This document shows positions 1 to 12,000 of a DNA stretch of 64,000 nt, one piece after another. The stretch comes from Gnetum montanum (lineage: Eukaryota > Streptophyta > Gnetopsida > Gnetales > Gnetaceae), in assembly GCA_015680685.1 (NCBI GenBank), contig MNCI01012628.1, positions 1,690,652 to 1,754,651 on the forward strand. Reading direction: 5' to 3'. The first letter of the stretch is position 1. Each line of letters starts with the position of its first letter. The position numbers were made by a program, and so were the translations under genes. The notes below the pieces were generated by a model, which saw only the letters and a list, made by a program, of their open reading frames with translations, was not told the DNA's origin and ran no database searches.

Positions 1-46
1 TCTTTTTTTTTTTTTTGGTTGAGAGGCCAACTACCAATTGTAGATT

Positions 47-151
47 GGTAATACTAAATAATATTTTATTAGGGAGAACCAATCGGTAATACTAAATAAT
101 ATTATGTCCATAACACTTCAGGAGAGCCCATAAGTAATGCTAAATAATATT
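47..151. repeat. Three spaced copies of an 18-19-bp AT-rich motif
   Basis: The core GGTAATACTAAATAATATT occurs at 47-65 and 85-103, and as a variant (AGTAATGCTAAATAATATT-like) at 134-151. The copies are separated by unrelated 20-30-bp segments. The arrangement resembles the irregular promoter repeats found in some LTRs, and a copia relic lies 1.5 kb away, but no LTR boundary could be drawn. Confidence 0.6.
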
Positions 152-211
152 GCCTCTATAACACCAACATATTTACTCCAAGCAAATCTGTGACTTTTAT
201 GTTTATATCTT

Positions 212-1059
212 TGATGAGCAGCAAGGTACCCCTATGCCCAACCATACAAATCACAAGCATTCACTCACGATATGGTCGAATTCTGTGGATGGGACTAGTT
301 GTGCATCTAAATCGTTATGCCTTGATCGCAGTCTGTTGTCTTCCCACTTGGACTGGTGGTAGCTTTGTCACGTATCGTTTATTCCAAAGTGATGCATGTG
401 ATGTTGTCTAATCCTGTGCTACTCCTAATGACAATAAAGAGATAAATTAATTAAGCTAATGAACAATGAAAAGTAAAACCTAAACTAGCCTACATTTGAT
501 TGGTATCTATTCATAATTGCCCGCACACGCCTTGGACTTCGTATAACCATTGCTGGAATTACCAAGCATACGTCACTGGACTCACCAAACGATACATTGG
601 TGGGTTACCAAGTAATTACACTTAAGCGCTAGTGATTAAGTCATTCTCATTCCACTTAATGATAGAAATAGTAAATAACAATAAATGGAAACATTAACTA
701 AAGAAAACAGTAGATAATTGAACAATTAAATCAATAATAAATCTAAGTGAATACTGAAATAATGGAGGTAATCCTGATTTTTATTTTCAGTCATGTAACG
801 TGTCCAAGTACATCAAACTCAAATAAGAATGTTGTACGATTACAAACATCACATTGTGGGCATGCACTGGGAATAACAAAACTCGAAATCAACAATCTAT
901 GAAAAGGCTAACTGAAATCTGAAACTAAAACTCTCTCCCAACCATGCACCCAAGTGTCTTATTTATAGGCTGGCACGAAGGAGACGATATCGGATATCCG
1001 ACATTGTTTCTCAGGACCTGCGTATCCGATATTGAGGCTATCATAATCATGACTCATCA
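212..1059 (-). mobile_element. Solo LTR of the minus-oriented gypsy family, with TSD
   Basis: An 848-bp LTR starting TGATGAGCAG and ending GACTCATCA, so the ends form the TGATGA/TCATCA inverted pair shared by all LTRs of this family here. It is flanked by a perfect direct repeat ATCTT (207-211 and 1060-1064) and has no internal retroelement sequence, as expected of a solo LTR left by unequal recombination. It aligns along its length with the LTRs at 37464 and 59606. A TATAAATA box reads on the minus strand at 967-960, giving a short U3 at the right-hand end. Short open frames inside it are not genes. Confidence 0.9.
960..967 (-). promoter_or_regulatory. TATA box of the solo LTR
   Basis: TATAAATA on the minus strand about 95 bp inside the U3 end. 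The same box sits at the equivalent place in the other family LTRs (minus strand 38208-38215, 46136-46143, 58203-58210, 60322-60328; plus strand 23997-24004, 29968-29975), marking the retroelement promoter. Confidence 0.7.
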
Positions 1060-1064
1060 ATCTT

Positions 1065-1650
1065 CGTATTGCAATGCACAAGGAATGAAATTTGAAAGGG
1101 CAAAGGAAGCATGCATGAAAAACAACAATCCATGAGAATTCAAAAATGTTTTGTAACATAAAATTTATTACCTAACTTGCAATTAGTTATCCTTCTCATC
1201 ATGCAATCACAACAATTTAAGTAAAATTTGTTATGAAATACATCAAATCTGGTAAAACACCAACTTAGATAGTTTTCAATAAAGTATATAAACTAAAATT
1301 CAACTTAGTTTTTGCAATATTCTCTTGGCCAAATTAAAGATATATATCATAAATATATAATTAAGCTAGTTTAATCCATGCATGACCCATTAAAAATTAA
1401 TAATATATTATTTAGGATGACTTTTGGCCTTCTACCTAATGCAAATTTTTAAAAAACCCATATTTTTATGTAACTTTGTACCCTAGTTACAAAAAATACT
1501 AATGTCCTCACTAATGAACATGTGGTATAGGACTTCTCTCCATTGCTTCTCCTTGTCTTCTTGTTGAAAATGATGGAAGAAATGAAAAATTTAACTCATC
1601 TCTAAAATTCTATTCTTTAGTGTGGATTTTAAAATATTTTCAGCTCTACC
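1065..1650. other. AT-rich interval without a recognised gene
   Basis: No open frame with family resemblance, RNA gene or structured repeat was recognised between the solo LTR and the copia relic. Confidence 0.5.
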
Positions 1651-1659
1651 TATCTTTAT

Positions 1660-1970
1660 TCATTTTGATGATGTTAATCTTTGAGTTGAGACATTCAAAT
1701 TCGAAGGGCAACAAATTTTTAGTCATTATATTAGCAAATTGATCTATAGAATTGATGTGTTTAGGTGTTATGACACATTCACTTCCTACATGACAAAACA
1801 ATATTTGATGTCATTCAGATTGTTTATAAAGAACATGTTCATTGGAAAGCATGATTGCTAATGGGTTGTCTAGATTCTAACTATTCAAATAACTGTGTCA
1901 ACTACAAATTGGGTTGTACATAGTCTACCATTGCAATAAATTCAGCTTCACATGATGAAATACTTTTCTA
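1660..1970 (-). pseudogene. Ty1/copia RNase H relic
   Basis: Minus-strand translation near 1966-1925 reads KSISSCEAEFIAMVDY, the conserved S-x-x-EAE-[YF]-x-A block of plant copia RNase H. Further down, in shifted frames, come traces of the DN-x-x-AI block and of the block ending in the A-[DN]-I-x-TK motif at the pol C-terminus. Several stops and frameshifts break it, so it is a dead fragment. No copia LTR was found beside it. Confidence 0.65.
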
Positions 1971-2050
1971 GATGATTAGTATGTTGATTTAATTTTCATT
2001 TTAAATATTCTATTTTTCCAAACATTGAGGCTGAACAAATTGAAATGTTT

Positions 2051-2920
2051 GTCTACATGATAGGATTTATACTCAAGTACCATTGCCAAAGTACTTTACT
2101 AGTTTTATTTTATTTGCCCCTTGGAATTGTTTGGCTAAGGTATTTTCTTTATCATGCATTTCATCATTTCATCTCCCTTATACTATTTTTATTTATTCTT
2201 CCTACCTTTTTATTTTCATTGAATTTATTTATGCCGGATTTTTATTTAAGCAATGTCAAAGAAAGACATCCAAGATTCTTGGTATTAATGCTAAAAGAAC
2301 TCATATAACTAACTGATGTGGTTGGGATTCTGCTTGGATGATGATGATAATGATACGCAAAATAACACATTGAAATAATAGTTTGGATTATTAGATAAAG
2401 AAAAAAACATATGATACAAAATCTGAATTACATGATTAAGTTCCACTTCACATCCTACAAACAGATCAACAGATCATTACTTGAAGGCTCAATGCTCATC
2501 CTACAAAAAGAAAATCATGATATAATAATCAATGGATAGATGAAAGCCTAACGTCTTTTCAGGTGGTTGCACCCAACCTTGAATTCAAGTCTTCCAACTT
2601 TAAAAACAAGCACCTTATCATCACTCCATGACCCTACAACTACCTAATAAATGCCTCAAGTTCTCAAGTAATCATCACATTTTGTTCAAAGGAATCCAAT
2701 AATTTGTCAAGGACATTTTGGTATTTTCTATTTTTTTTTACTTAAAAGAAAACCAGAATAAAGTAAGCTTTACAAGCAAACATGAAATTTAAAACAGTGG
2801 TGGGGCTGCCCCGCCCACAATTTGCGAATCCCTAAATGATCAGACCGCATACAGATCTTAGATATACTTAGATTGAGATTTGAGAACATTAAAGATAGAT
2901 CAAATTTTTTTATTATAAGA
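2051..2920. other. 3' flank of the thioesterase gene
   Basis: AT-rich sequence downstream of the stop codon at 2921, covering the 3' UTR and flank. A minus-strand AATAAA-like signal lies only about 10 bases past the stop, probably too close to be the functional one. No other gene was recognised. The short hydrophobic plus-strand open frames at 2045-2316 are AT-rich chance frames. Confidence 0.4.
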
Positions 2921-3061
2921 TTACAACATATGTTTGGCATCAATCCGTTCAAGGATGAGACGAGCCTCTTCTTCTGTAGCAGGTAAGACTTTCCGAATGC
3001 TTGACCCACCATCCCATTTGTCAGGTCGTACGGTAAATGTGAAATGGAATGTATTAGAAAC
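2921..3061 (-). other. Thioesterase exon 5 and stop
   Basis: Codes residues 473-518, from VSNTFHFTF to the TAA at 2923-2921, after a GACAG|GTTTC acceptor. It completes the last strands of HotDog 2 and a C-terminal [13 protein letters not shown] helix. Confidence 0.85.
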
Positions 3062-6000
3062 CTGTCAAAAGATATTTCGATTAGTTTTCACCCTGCTGAA
3101 TTATTTTTATTTTGAATTAAATGAGTTCTCAACGGCAATCTAAGACACTGATGTCTAAAAAGTATATTTTCTAAATAAATCTGAATATTGTCTATAAACT
3201 CTATACATATAATGGACATAATTTAGTTTCAGGAGTCCTATTACCATAAGGTACATCTCATAGTTATCTATCCAACCATGCTGAAACATATACCATTAAT
3301 TATTTACCACTAAAATTGTTTGCTTGTCAAAGATATCATTAATCTACAAACCTCGCTACTTCTTTCTTCAGGTCTTGTGACATGAGCAACAACCTCAACG
3401 TTTATCAGTGGCTTTTTGGGATCTTCAAGCTGTGTGTATAAGACCCAGGACTTGAAACGAAGAAAGTCTCCAACATCAACCTTCATCGGTGACAAAATCA
3501 GAGCCTTTAGAATTTCTTAGGTCTGACTCTTCTTCAGTAATTCAAAAGTAACATTTCAAAATTTGAACTCAAATATAGAGGCAAAATTCATATCATACGA
3601 AAACTTTCAGGAAATTAAAAAAATACATGATAGAAATTATATTAGGTACATAAATCATGTCAGTTCTCAATTGCACTCATTATTATTTAAATATCTTACC
3701 GGTTTCAAAAAATCAACATGATCAACTTCCAAGAAGTACGGAATCTGTCCTGCAAAAGCATAGCATGTAGAAAATGCAAGTTCAAATGCACGATGCATCA
3801 AAAAACCTCCAAAGATTCTACCATGTAAATTACGCTGCTGCGGTTGACAAATCAGAGCATTTTCTAGTCGTGTATCTTTTAGCAATATGCTGTCCCTATC
3901 AGCCAACGCAGGCATGTCACACAACACACGACCTTCTCTAAGAAGTGCCTTTAATCTCTTAGAATTACCCTGAAACCTATGTCCCTCTTCAAACTCTTTC
4001 TTTTTCCTTTCCCTCTCCTTCCTCCGCCACGAATCCCTTGCTTCAGCTTCAGTCTGTAGCCTTTTCTCTTTTTCAGTTTCTGCCACCAATCTATTTACAG
4101 TTGCAGACTGTCCAGTTTTAGAATCTCTTGCAACAAATAAAAAGTTGGCAGTTAATGCAACAGCTTCTTCTGATTCCACATCATCTGAAATATATTCCAA
4201 AACAACATTAAGGAATAGTTTAAAAAAGATCTTCAACAAAAGGCAAAAGCTTCAAATTTGGTATTTTTGAAAATAAGGCTTATATGCATTTGACCTTTAC
4301 ACTAATATGAGAAAGAGATTATTGAAATTACAGACAGAAATTCAGAGAAAAAATTTAATTCAGTTGAAAAATTTCAATTCCAAAGAAAAATTGCAATTAA
4401 GCAAGGTTGTCCATTTTCACCAACTCTCTTTGGTATCTTTATTGATGAAATGCAAGGTGTGCAATGGGCAAGATAGTCATGCTATCAAAATTGGATCCCA
4501 AGTAGTGAAAATTCTTTTATATGCAGATGATGCTACCTTGATGTCCACTACTCTAGAAAGTATGCAAAATATGTTACAAATTTTAGAAAATTATTCCCAT
4601 TCATCTGGTTTTCAAGTGAATGTAGATAAAATGAAATCGATGATTTGAGATAAAAGAAATACTTATTATAACTTCCATTTTGGAGGTACCAATGTGTAAA
4701 TAGTAGATTCTTTTAAATATTTGGGTCTCATTTTTATATGAACAATTCCATGTGGGGGAAGTGCATCGAAGAAAGAATAGCAAGAGGTTTCAAGACTCTA
4801 TATGCTTTCAAAAACAAGTGCAAGGATTTAGAAAACAAATTTTCTAAACTATCATCTATCCTACTATATTGTATGGATGTGTTGTTTGGCTTAATGTTAA
4901 ACTTTGGAAAGATACTGAAAAAGTGCAAAAAACTTTTTTTCTCAAAAAGTTAAAAGGTAAAGATGCAAAAACCTTACTTAATGTTATTATGTGAACGTGA
5001 TTTATTACCTTTACAAGCAAAAGCATTATGCCAATTCATTACATACACTCAAGCATATCTCAAGGCAAGACAAATTCTCTAAAATAGTCTTTGAGGATTC
5101 AAGAGACTGTGGTTGGTATTTTCAAAGGATGCAATGGTTGAGAAAATAGAATATCTCTTGGGAGGATGTGCAGCAAAATCTTAGGCACTTTCACCAACTA
5201 GTCAAACAGAGGGTTTTAACACAAATGTGATTTAATGTGAAAGGCCAGAGACAATTTTATTTACACCACATTAGATCTAATAAACTAGATGTAAAAACTC
5301 ACTATCTCTTAGTTGATATTCCAATCAACTATCGAAATGCTATCAACAAGCTTCTCTTAGGAAATGTTGCATCTTATTTTTGGGTGTAGGTTCTCTCAAG
5401 AAGTGTGGTTGGCTGCAAATATCTCTCCCACCATAGGTTTCCACAGGGACTCTTTACAACTTGCCACATTGTGGGTCCTATGGAAATGTAGGAACTCCCT
5501 GATTTTTCGGGGACGGCCACTACCTATGGCCACAGTGGTGGTCAGGGAAGCGCATGTGCTGTGGAAGGAGGCCACAAAGGCCATGGAACAACACATGCTT
5601 TTTGAACCATCATGGACAAAATTCTCCAGTCAGCCCAAATTATGGACACTAGGTGAAAGGATAGGGTGGATGGAAATGCTCAAATGCTTGGAAGGAGAAC
5701 CGCTCAGCAGTTCTATGACAACTAGGTAAAAGACACTACACAGTATAGGGGCAAGAGAATAGAAGTCACGATGAAGGCACTCGCTGTTGCACTAGGGGTG
5801 GAGGACGCTGGGGAAATCGTGGCGTCAATTGCGATGGCACAAAATGATGCGAGGGAATTCTTTACAGGCCACATTCCCAAGACTGCTAGTGGGCACACTT
5901 GGAAGTCCATATTACAAAGGGTTTGGAGGGATGTGGCACTCCTAGTGGAGCAGTATTTTGTGCAATCCGAGCACCCCCACAAACTAGTGGGGGTGCATTT

Positions 6001-9000
6001 CACTTTTATCAAGCACCTTCAACAAGGCTCCCCGGTTAACCTGTCCCGTTTTTTCTGGGAATCTCTTTGTAGGAGACGACTAGGGTAGCACCCTGGGGTG
6101 ATACTTGCGCTTTGGCGTAAGGGTGTGTCAATCATTCACCCAACGCCAACAATCGTGTACCAACGGTGACAATGGCAATGGCAGTCAGCAAGGGTGCAAG
6201 CGCAAAACAACCAAGGCCCTAAGGAGGAGGGCACTGAAGCAAAAATGTCCACAACCATGAAGCAGGCACAAGAACAACTGCTGAAAGAGTGCCTCCTGGT
6301 GGTTGAGCAGGTGCAGTTGGAGGAGCGAGGGCAATGGTAGCTCTAGTGGGAGGATATGAGGCAGGAGGCCCGAAGAGAAGTGAACAAGTCATACCTACAG
6401 AACCTCAGGTGGATGGAAGCGGTGATTTCAGAGCACTGGACAAGACTAGCGTAGCTCATAGCAGAGAACCAATGACTGGCACTTTAGATTGGGATCAATA
6501 GGACAAGTGGTGGCTAGCACAGATGCATCAAAGACCTCGGCTGCAGCTAAGAGTCTAGGGTCCAAGTCGCGTTTCACTGAGATTGCGAGACATAGTGGTT
6601 CGAGGCCAACCACAGTCAAGTAGGGCTGCGGTCTCATGGATAGAGGAAGGGGGGTCCTAGCCATTAAGGGGTGTAATCTTTCCTGTCTATCCCCCGTCCT
6701 TTTGAATAGGGGTTGAATTTTTGGGGTGAGGGTACTGGGGCAATGTGAGGGGGCTACACTGTGCAGGTGCATGGGTGATCACAATGTACGTTGCAGGTGA
6801 CCACTGTGTCACATGGTTGGGTTGTGCGGATTTGGGTCGGTGACCTTTGTGTACATTTGTACATTCTTTTTTTTTTGGAATAAAATGGCTCAATCATTTT
6901 CCAAAAAAAAATCTCATTATCTTAGAATTGAAAGTGGAAGATGAATTCAACTCCATTGAGAAAACACATTTGTAGCTTATGCAAATTAGAAGCCCTTCAA
7001 GATGAGTTATATGCTTCTTTCTTATGATGTGACTACCCATTTGAGACAGCATTATAATGCTATAGCAAAAAACTTGTATGGTTTATTTTTTATGCCCCCA
7101 TTGGTGCTTGGTCAATTTGTAAAGTCTATCTTTATTGCTCATGAAAATGTAATATCTATCCAATAGATCCTATGGGTCTTCAGATGTAATAAAGTTTCAT
7201 TTCATTTTATTTCAATATATCATAACATAGATAAATATAGTCAACCTTTCAAATAATTAATTTTGAATAGTTTTATAAGACTAACTGATGAGCAGCAACT
7301 ATCCCCTACACCCAACCATACAAATCACAAGCATATATGCATGATCCAATCAAATTACGTGGACCTCTTTGGCATCTAAGGTTTAGATAATAAGGTCATG
7401 ATTGTTGTTTGTCATTATCTTCCCAATTGCCATTTGCGTTAATTCAATAAGTATGGTTAAGTGCAATTGAGGCATAAGACGTTTATATTTTTGTTATTAC
7501 TGTGTATAATTAAAAGCATCAAAAGGATAAAGTGATTAAAATATTAAATTCTAATTGATTATAGAGTTAAAGGTAATCTAAGCTATTCTAAATGTAGAGC
7601 ATCCATTTTCACTTTCTGTATACATCCTGAACCTAAACTAACGCTGCTGGATTACCAAATGTTACTGTTGGGCATACCAAGTATCCACTGTTGGGTTTAC
7701 CAAGCACTAGTATATTATGCTCGAAGTGGTCGTACTCACGTTGTTACAGAATAATTGTAAAGTGCTGAAAGTAAACTAAATGCTAATTCAAGTGTTGCAA
7801 TTAAAGAAATAAATCTCAATTTTATTGCCATTATGAAGAAGCATCCAAGTGCATCTTGCACTCAAATAAAATTCCATACCATCAAATTCAATACACACTA
7901 TGGGCACTTAGAGAGAAATTTAACTAAGTCCTACGAAAAGAAATTGCAAAAGCTTCACTAAACTACTGACCAAAAAAGTGTTTGAATGCATATCATGTAC
8001 AAATTTTTATAGATTTCAGGCAACAAAGCATCAACGCATATGCGTCAACGCATCCTAGGATGCATCAACGGTCATGCAGCAACAAAGATGCATTGACGCA
8101 ATTGCCCAACATATTAGGTTTTATCATACCCCCATGGCTGACTAAAAAATCATCCTCAAGGTACAACATTGGAACAAAGTTATTTAAAAAATTTGAAAAG
8201 GTATGGAACTAATGAAAGACAACTCTGAGGGTCGCATTATAAAAAAATTGTATAGTATACAAAAAGAATACTGGACTTATTACAAAACTGGCAGGTGCCT
8301 AATTAGATGGTGATAGAGCAAGATGAAATCTTCAAGTCTTGCCTAGAGGTGGAGGCTCCTATGGCACAAAGGATCCTTCATCGTGTCCCAATCCTACTGG
8401 TAGTCAAGGCTATCTAGTTGTTGTTGCTGCTACTCCGGAGGACTTGAAAGTATCCAGGAGTGCCTTCATTTTCTCCTCTTTGCTCCATGGGTTGTAGATT
8501 GTCCAAGCAGTTTCGCCTATATGAGCTATTGCTGGTATGTCCCATGTGCACAATAGTGTCAAGAACATTTCCTTCATGTTCAGAAACCAAGCTATGAATT
8601 ATTTACATTTGACATCAAACATTTGAACAAGGTTCTGCAGTTTCTAATAGTCATTTATTCTCCTAGTCATGTTCTTAGCAACTGATCTTTGATCCATAAA
8701 CTTGCTCTTGAGAACTTCAAGCTCCGCACTGGCTACTTCCAATTTTTGTTTTGCCTCCTTATGGAGCTTGAACTCCATCTCATAGAGAAGGTAGGAGCTG
8801 GCCACCTACTTCTCTAGTTCTGATCTTGGCCTTCCTACTACCAACATTGCCAAGTTTACATATCAAAAATCGGCTAATTCCATATATTCTACCATCTCCT
8901 TGATCTGCGACTCCTTCAGGCAAATTTCAGCTTGATTGTAGGTGTTAAGACCATCAAAGATAGGTTACCATACATTATCTCTTTGCTGAAGTTGCTAGAG

Positions 9001-12000
9001 GGCTTCGTTCACCTTAAGCCAACTTAATTTTTTTCTCATTAATTTCCTTGAGCACCCCAACCTAGTCCCTGTAGTGATTTTTCACTCTTTCATATTTGAG
9101 AGCCTCATTCTTCAAAGCAGCAATATCAATGGTGATCTTTTGGCAAAGGGCACAAACAGCCTCCATCGAGATATTTCTGTTCTCTGCAATCTTCCTTCTC
9201 ACATCTTGGTTCACCTTGGCGAGTTGCTCTTGTGGCTAATGAATGTATTCCATCATTTGATCCCTTTATTGTTCAACATTGTGCAAGCGGTGATTCTCCT
9301 AGGCTAGCACAAGATTCTCCTTGTGAACCAATTAAAGGCCACATTTGGAAGAATTTAGCATTGCTTCTGACAGTGATGCATCAAAGATTGCCTCTTCCTT
9401 TGCATTCTCACCCTATTGCAATCTCTATAAAAGCTGTTAAAAACGTTCATCCCTTATAAGCTAAAGCCTAAGACTGGCAAGGTTTGACAAGTGGGCTCTA
9501 AGTTCTACAACTTCAGCTACCAACCATCAACTACATCAGCAACTTGCCCATTGTCTATAGCAACTATGACTAGGTAGCAAAAATTCTGAAAGATTGAAAA
9601 TTTCCAAAATCAATTGCCCAACTCTGACTAATCACTCCAACACTTCCTCGTGCTAGGCTGCACTCATTCCTTTGCTTCCTGCTCCTCCAAACATTTGAAC
9701 ATTTGCCATGGCAACAATATTAGGGACAGATGTTGCAAGAGCATTCAAAGTTTCTCCTATTTTGTCTGCCACCACCCTACTGCAGTCTCCTAGCCCTTGT
9801 GTGACATAACCAGGACGGCTGCTCCCCCTTTTTCGAGCACCAGAGAGAAGGTTGTTGCATTCCCAGAGATTTCAAAAAATGTTTATCTTGGAATGTACAT
9901 GGTAACTTCTCTAACATTAGGATTGGAGTGAATAGAAGCCCAGTTTCTTTGTGAGGAGAACAATGGGACCATTTCATCCATTGGTCAACTGATCTTTGTG
10001 ACCTCATTCAGATAACTCATGGCCAATCAATACATAGAAGGTTCAGCACCACCTCCAAAGGCTTGTTATTACAGTTGTTGTCCCCTAAGTTTCCTCAAGC
10101 GTTCTATAGCTGCTAGCATTTTTGGAGTCATCTCCAATGCTACAAGTGGTGGTGAAGGTGGCAATTCTTCGTCTTGAAGCTTGGCATGCACCTTGTCCTT
10201 CGTCATCTCCTACCATGATGCAACAAAAGCCTTGCAAGCCACATCATCAACATAGCAAGCTATGCCTCCTCTTTTTCAAAGTTTCTTAATCAAGCAAGGA
10301 AAAAGGAGTGTCTTTCTATCCTTCTCATTTTCCTTGAACCTCTTCTCGATCTCTAGGAAGATGAGGAAGGGTAGGTTCACTTAGAATTTTCTACTCACAG
10401 TTGCACATGCCCTGGTGAAGAAGGCAATCACCTTGCTTGGTCTCATTGTAGGATTGAGGTAATAGGCCACAATCTTGAAATATGCACACTTCACCTTGGT
10501 CAAGGCACCGTACTCCTTACAGTCCACTCCATAGCACCACTAGACCCATTCTTTTTTTACCTCAAGGTTCGCCTCTGTTGAAATTTCCGCCAACTTTGCC
10601 CTAATGTTTGGTAGTCCGAGGACCTCTACAATAGCCTCAACTAAGTAGGAGATGGTAATATTTTTTATTTTGACTGTCGCATCTCCTTGTCGGTTGTTCC
10701 AGAAAAGCAGGTCTCTCTCATGTACCATTCTTCACTGGTGGAAAGAATGGACTATAATAGAGAGCCTTGTAGCTATGTCCTCACCTCTTCTGGTGCTAGC
10801 TCCAGGAAAGATCCAAAGTTCAGCTCATGAAGGATGGAATTCTGAACTTCTTTACTATGGACCTTCTCTAGGCAAGCCTCCATGAGCGTGACCTCCAAAT
10901 TGGATCATAGTCTTGGGACCTCATCTTGCCTGGATTGTCCTATCTTTGCTGTGGAAATCTGGCAAACAAATTCCACCTCAGGCTCCTCTCACAAGGGTCC
11001 AATAGCATGGGTTCCCTTGGTAGCTTGTTCTTAGGGTGGTTGTTGCTACATCCTTCATCCATGTGGTCATTTCTCCCAGTGTTGCGATGGTCCTCCTGCC
11101 TACAATCCTCGCTTTAGTGCCATATGCAATTACAAACATAACCCTAGATCAATTATTTGGATATAATCTTATTTAATCTGAATACCTTTCAACTACTTGA
11201 TTGAGTTAAGTTTGTTCGCCACAAGTTGAAATTTTATCAATAAATTCTTATTTAGTGATCACAAGCATATGATAATATTTTATTATTATGTTATTCTTAC
11301 TTTAACAGAGGTTGATTGTTGATATTAACTCTTAAGATCGTTATTTCAGTATTATTTGGGGTGCTAAAAAAATTTTGAAAATTTGTCTATCAAAGGCTTA
11401 GCGTTTGATGCCCCCACAATGTAAAGCATACCTCCAGAAGCTTAAGGATCAAAAAACAGGTGAAATCAAATAAGCGGTTAGGAAGTTATGGCTCCTAGAA
11501 GTCTCTGGGCTCTGAAAACTGCAAAAACTTTCTTGGTGTTTATAGCAAAATGTGAAAATTGAGCTAAAAGTCATGCATATTTATAATATCTTTGCACTGC
11601 GTTGACAGGGCTACATTGATGTCTCAAACTGCATTGACGCAACCATTTGCAACATTTTTCAACTTTGAATTCTAGGGAATTTTGGAAGAGTTTGCGGTTG
11701 AAACAAGAGTTAAATGGAAGCCAAAACGCTAGGAAAACATTGCAACAACACTTGTGAGGTTTTGGTTTAAGAATTGGAGCAATTTGATCATGCGGAATAA
11801 GGAAATGAAAGATCTTCCTTAAGCCAAATTAGCACAAAACTAGACAATGCCAGCTATTGAGATTGTCAAAATTGAATCAAGGCCTATGGTTATGGAGTTT
11901 AAACTGAAAGACACCAAAAGGTAGGTCAATGGGTTCTCCCCAAAATAGGCATATGCCTAAACTTGCCCTTGCATATCCTCATCACAAGAAGTCTGTAGGC

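Larger units (their letters stand above)
4300..7220 (+). mobile_element. 5'-truncated LINE with nested insertion (intron 2 copy)
   Basis: Plus-strand relic of a non-LTR retrotransposon. It holds the reverse-transcriptase [16 protein letters not shown] block (about 4398-4450), the catalytic YADDATL motif near 4517 and a FKYLGLIF-like block near 4710, then a degenerate C-terminal part to 5360. The 3' part resumes at about 6911 and ends near 7220, after GATGTAATAAAGTTTCA. Frameshifts and stops show it is inactive. The opposite-strand copy in intron 1 matches both parts and lacks 5361-6910, which fixes the nested insertion. Confidence 0.75.

Noticed and set aside
2045-2316. Two overlapping hydrophobic plus-strand frames that look like membrane proteins
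   Set aside because: T-rich sequence gives Phe/Leu/Ile by chance; no conserved motif.
9074-9459. Plus-strand frames inside element 0
   Set aside because: Antisense to the extra ORF of element 0; no independent support.
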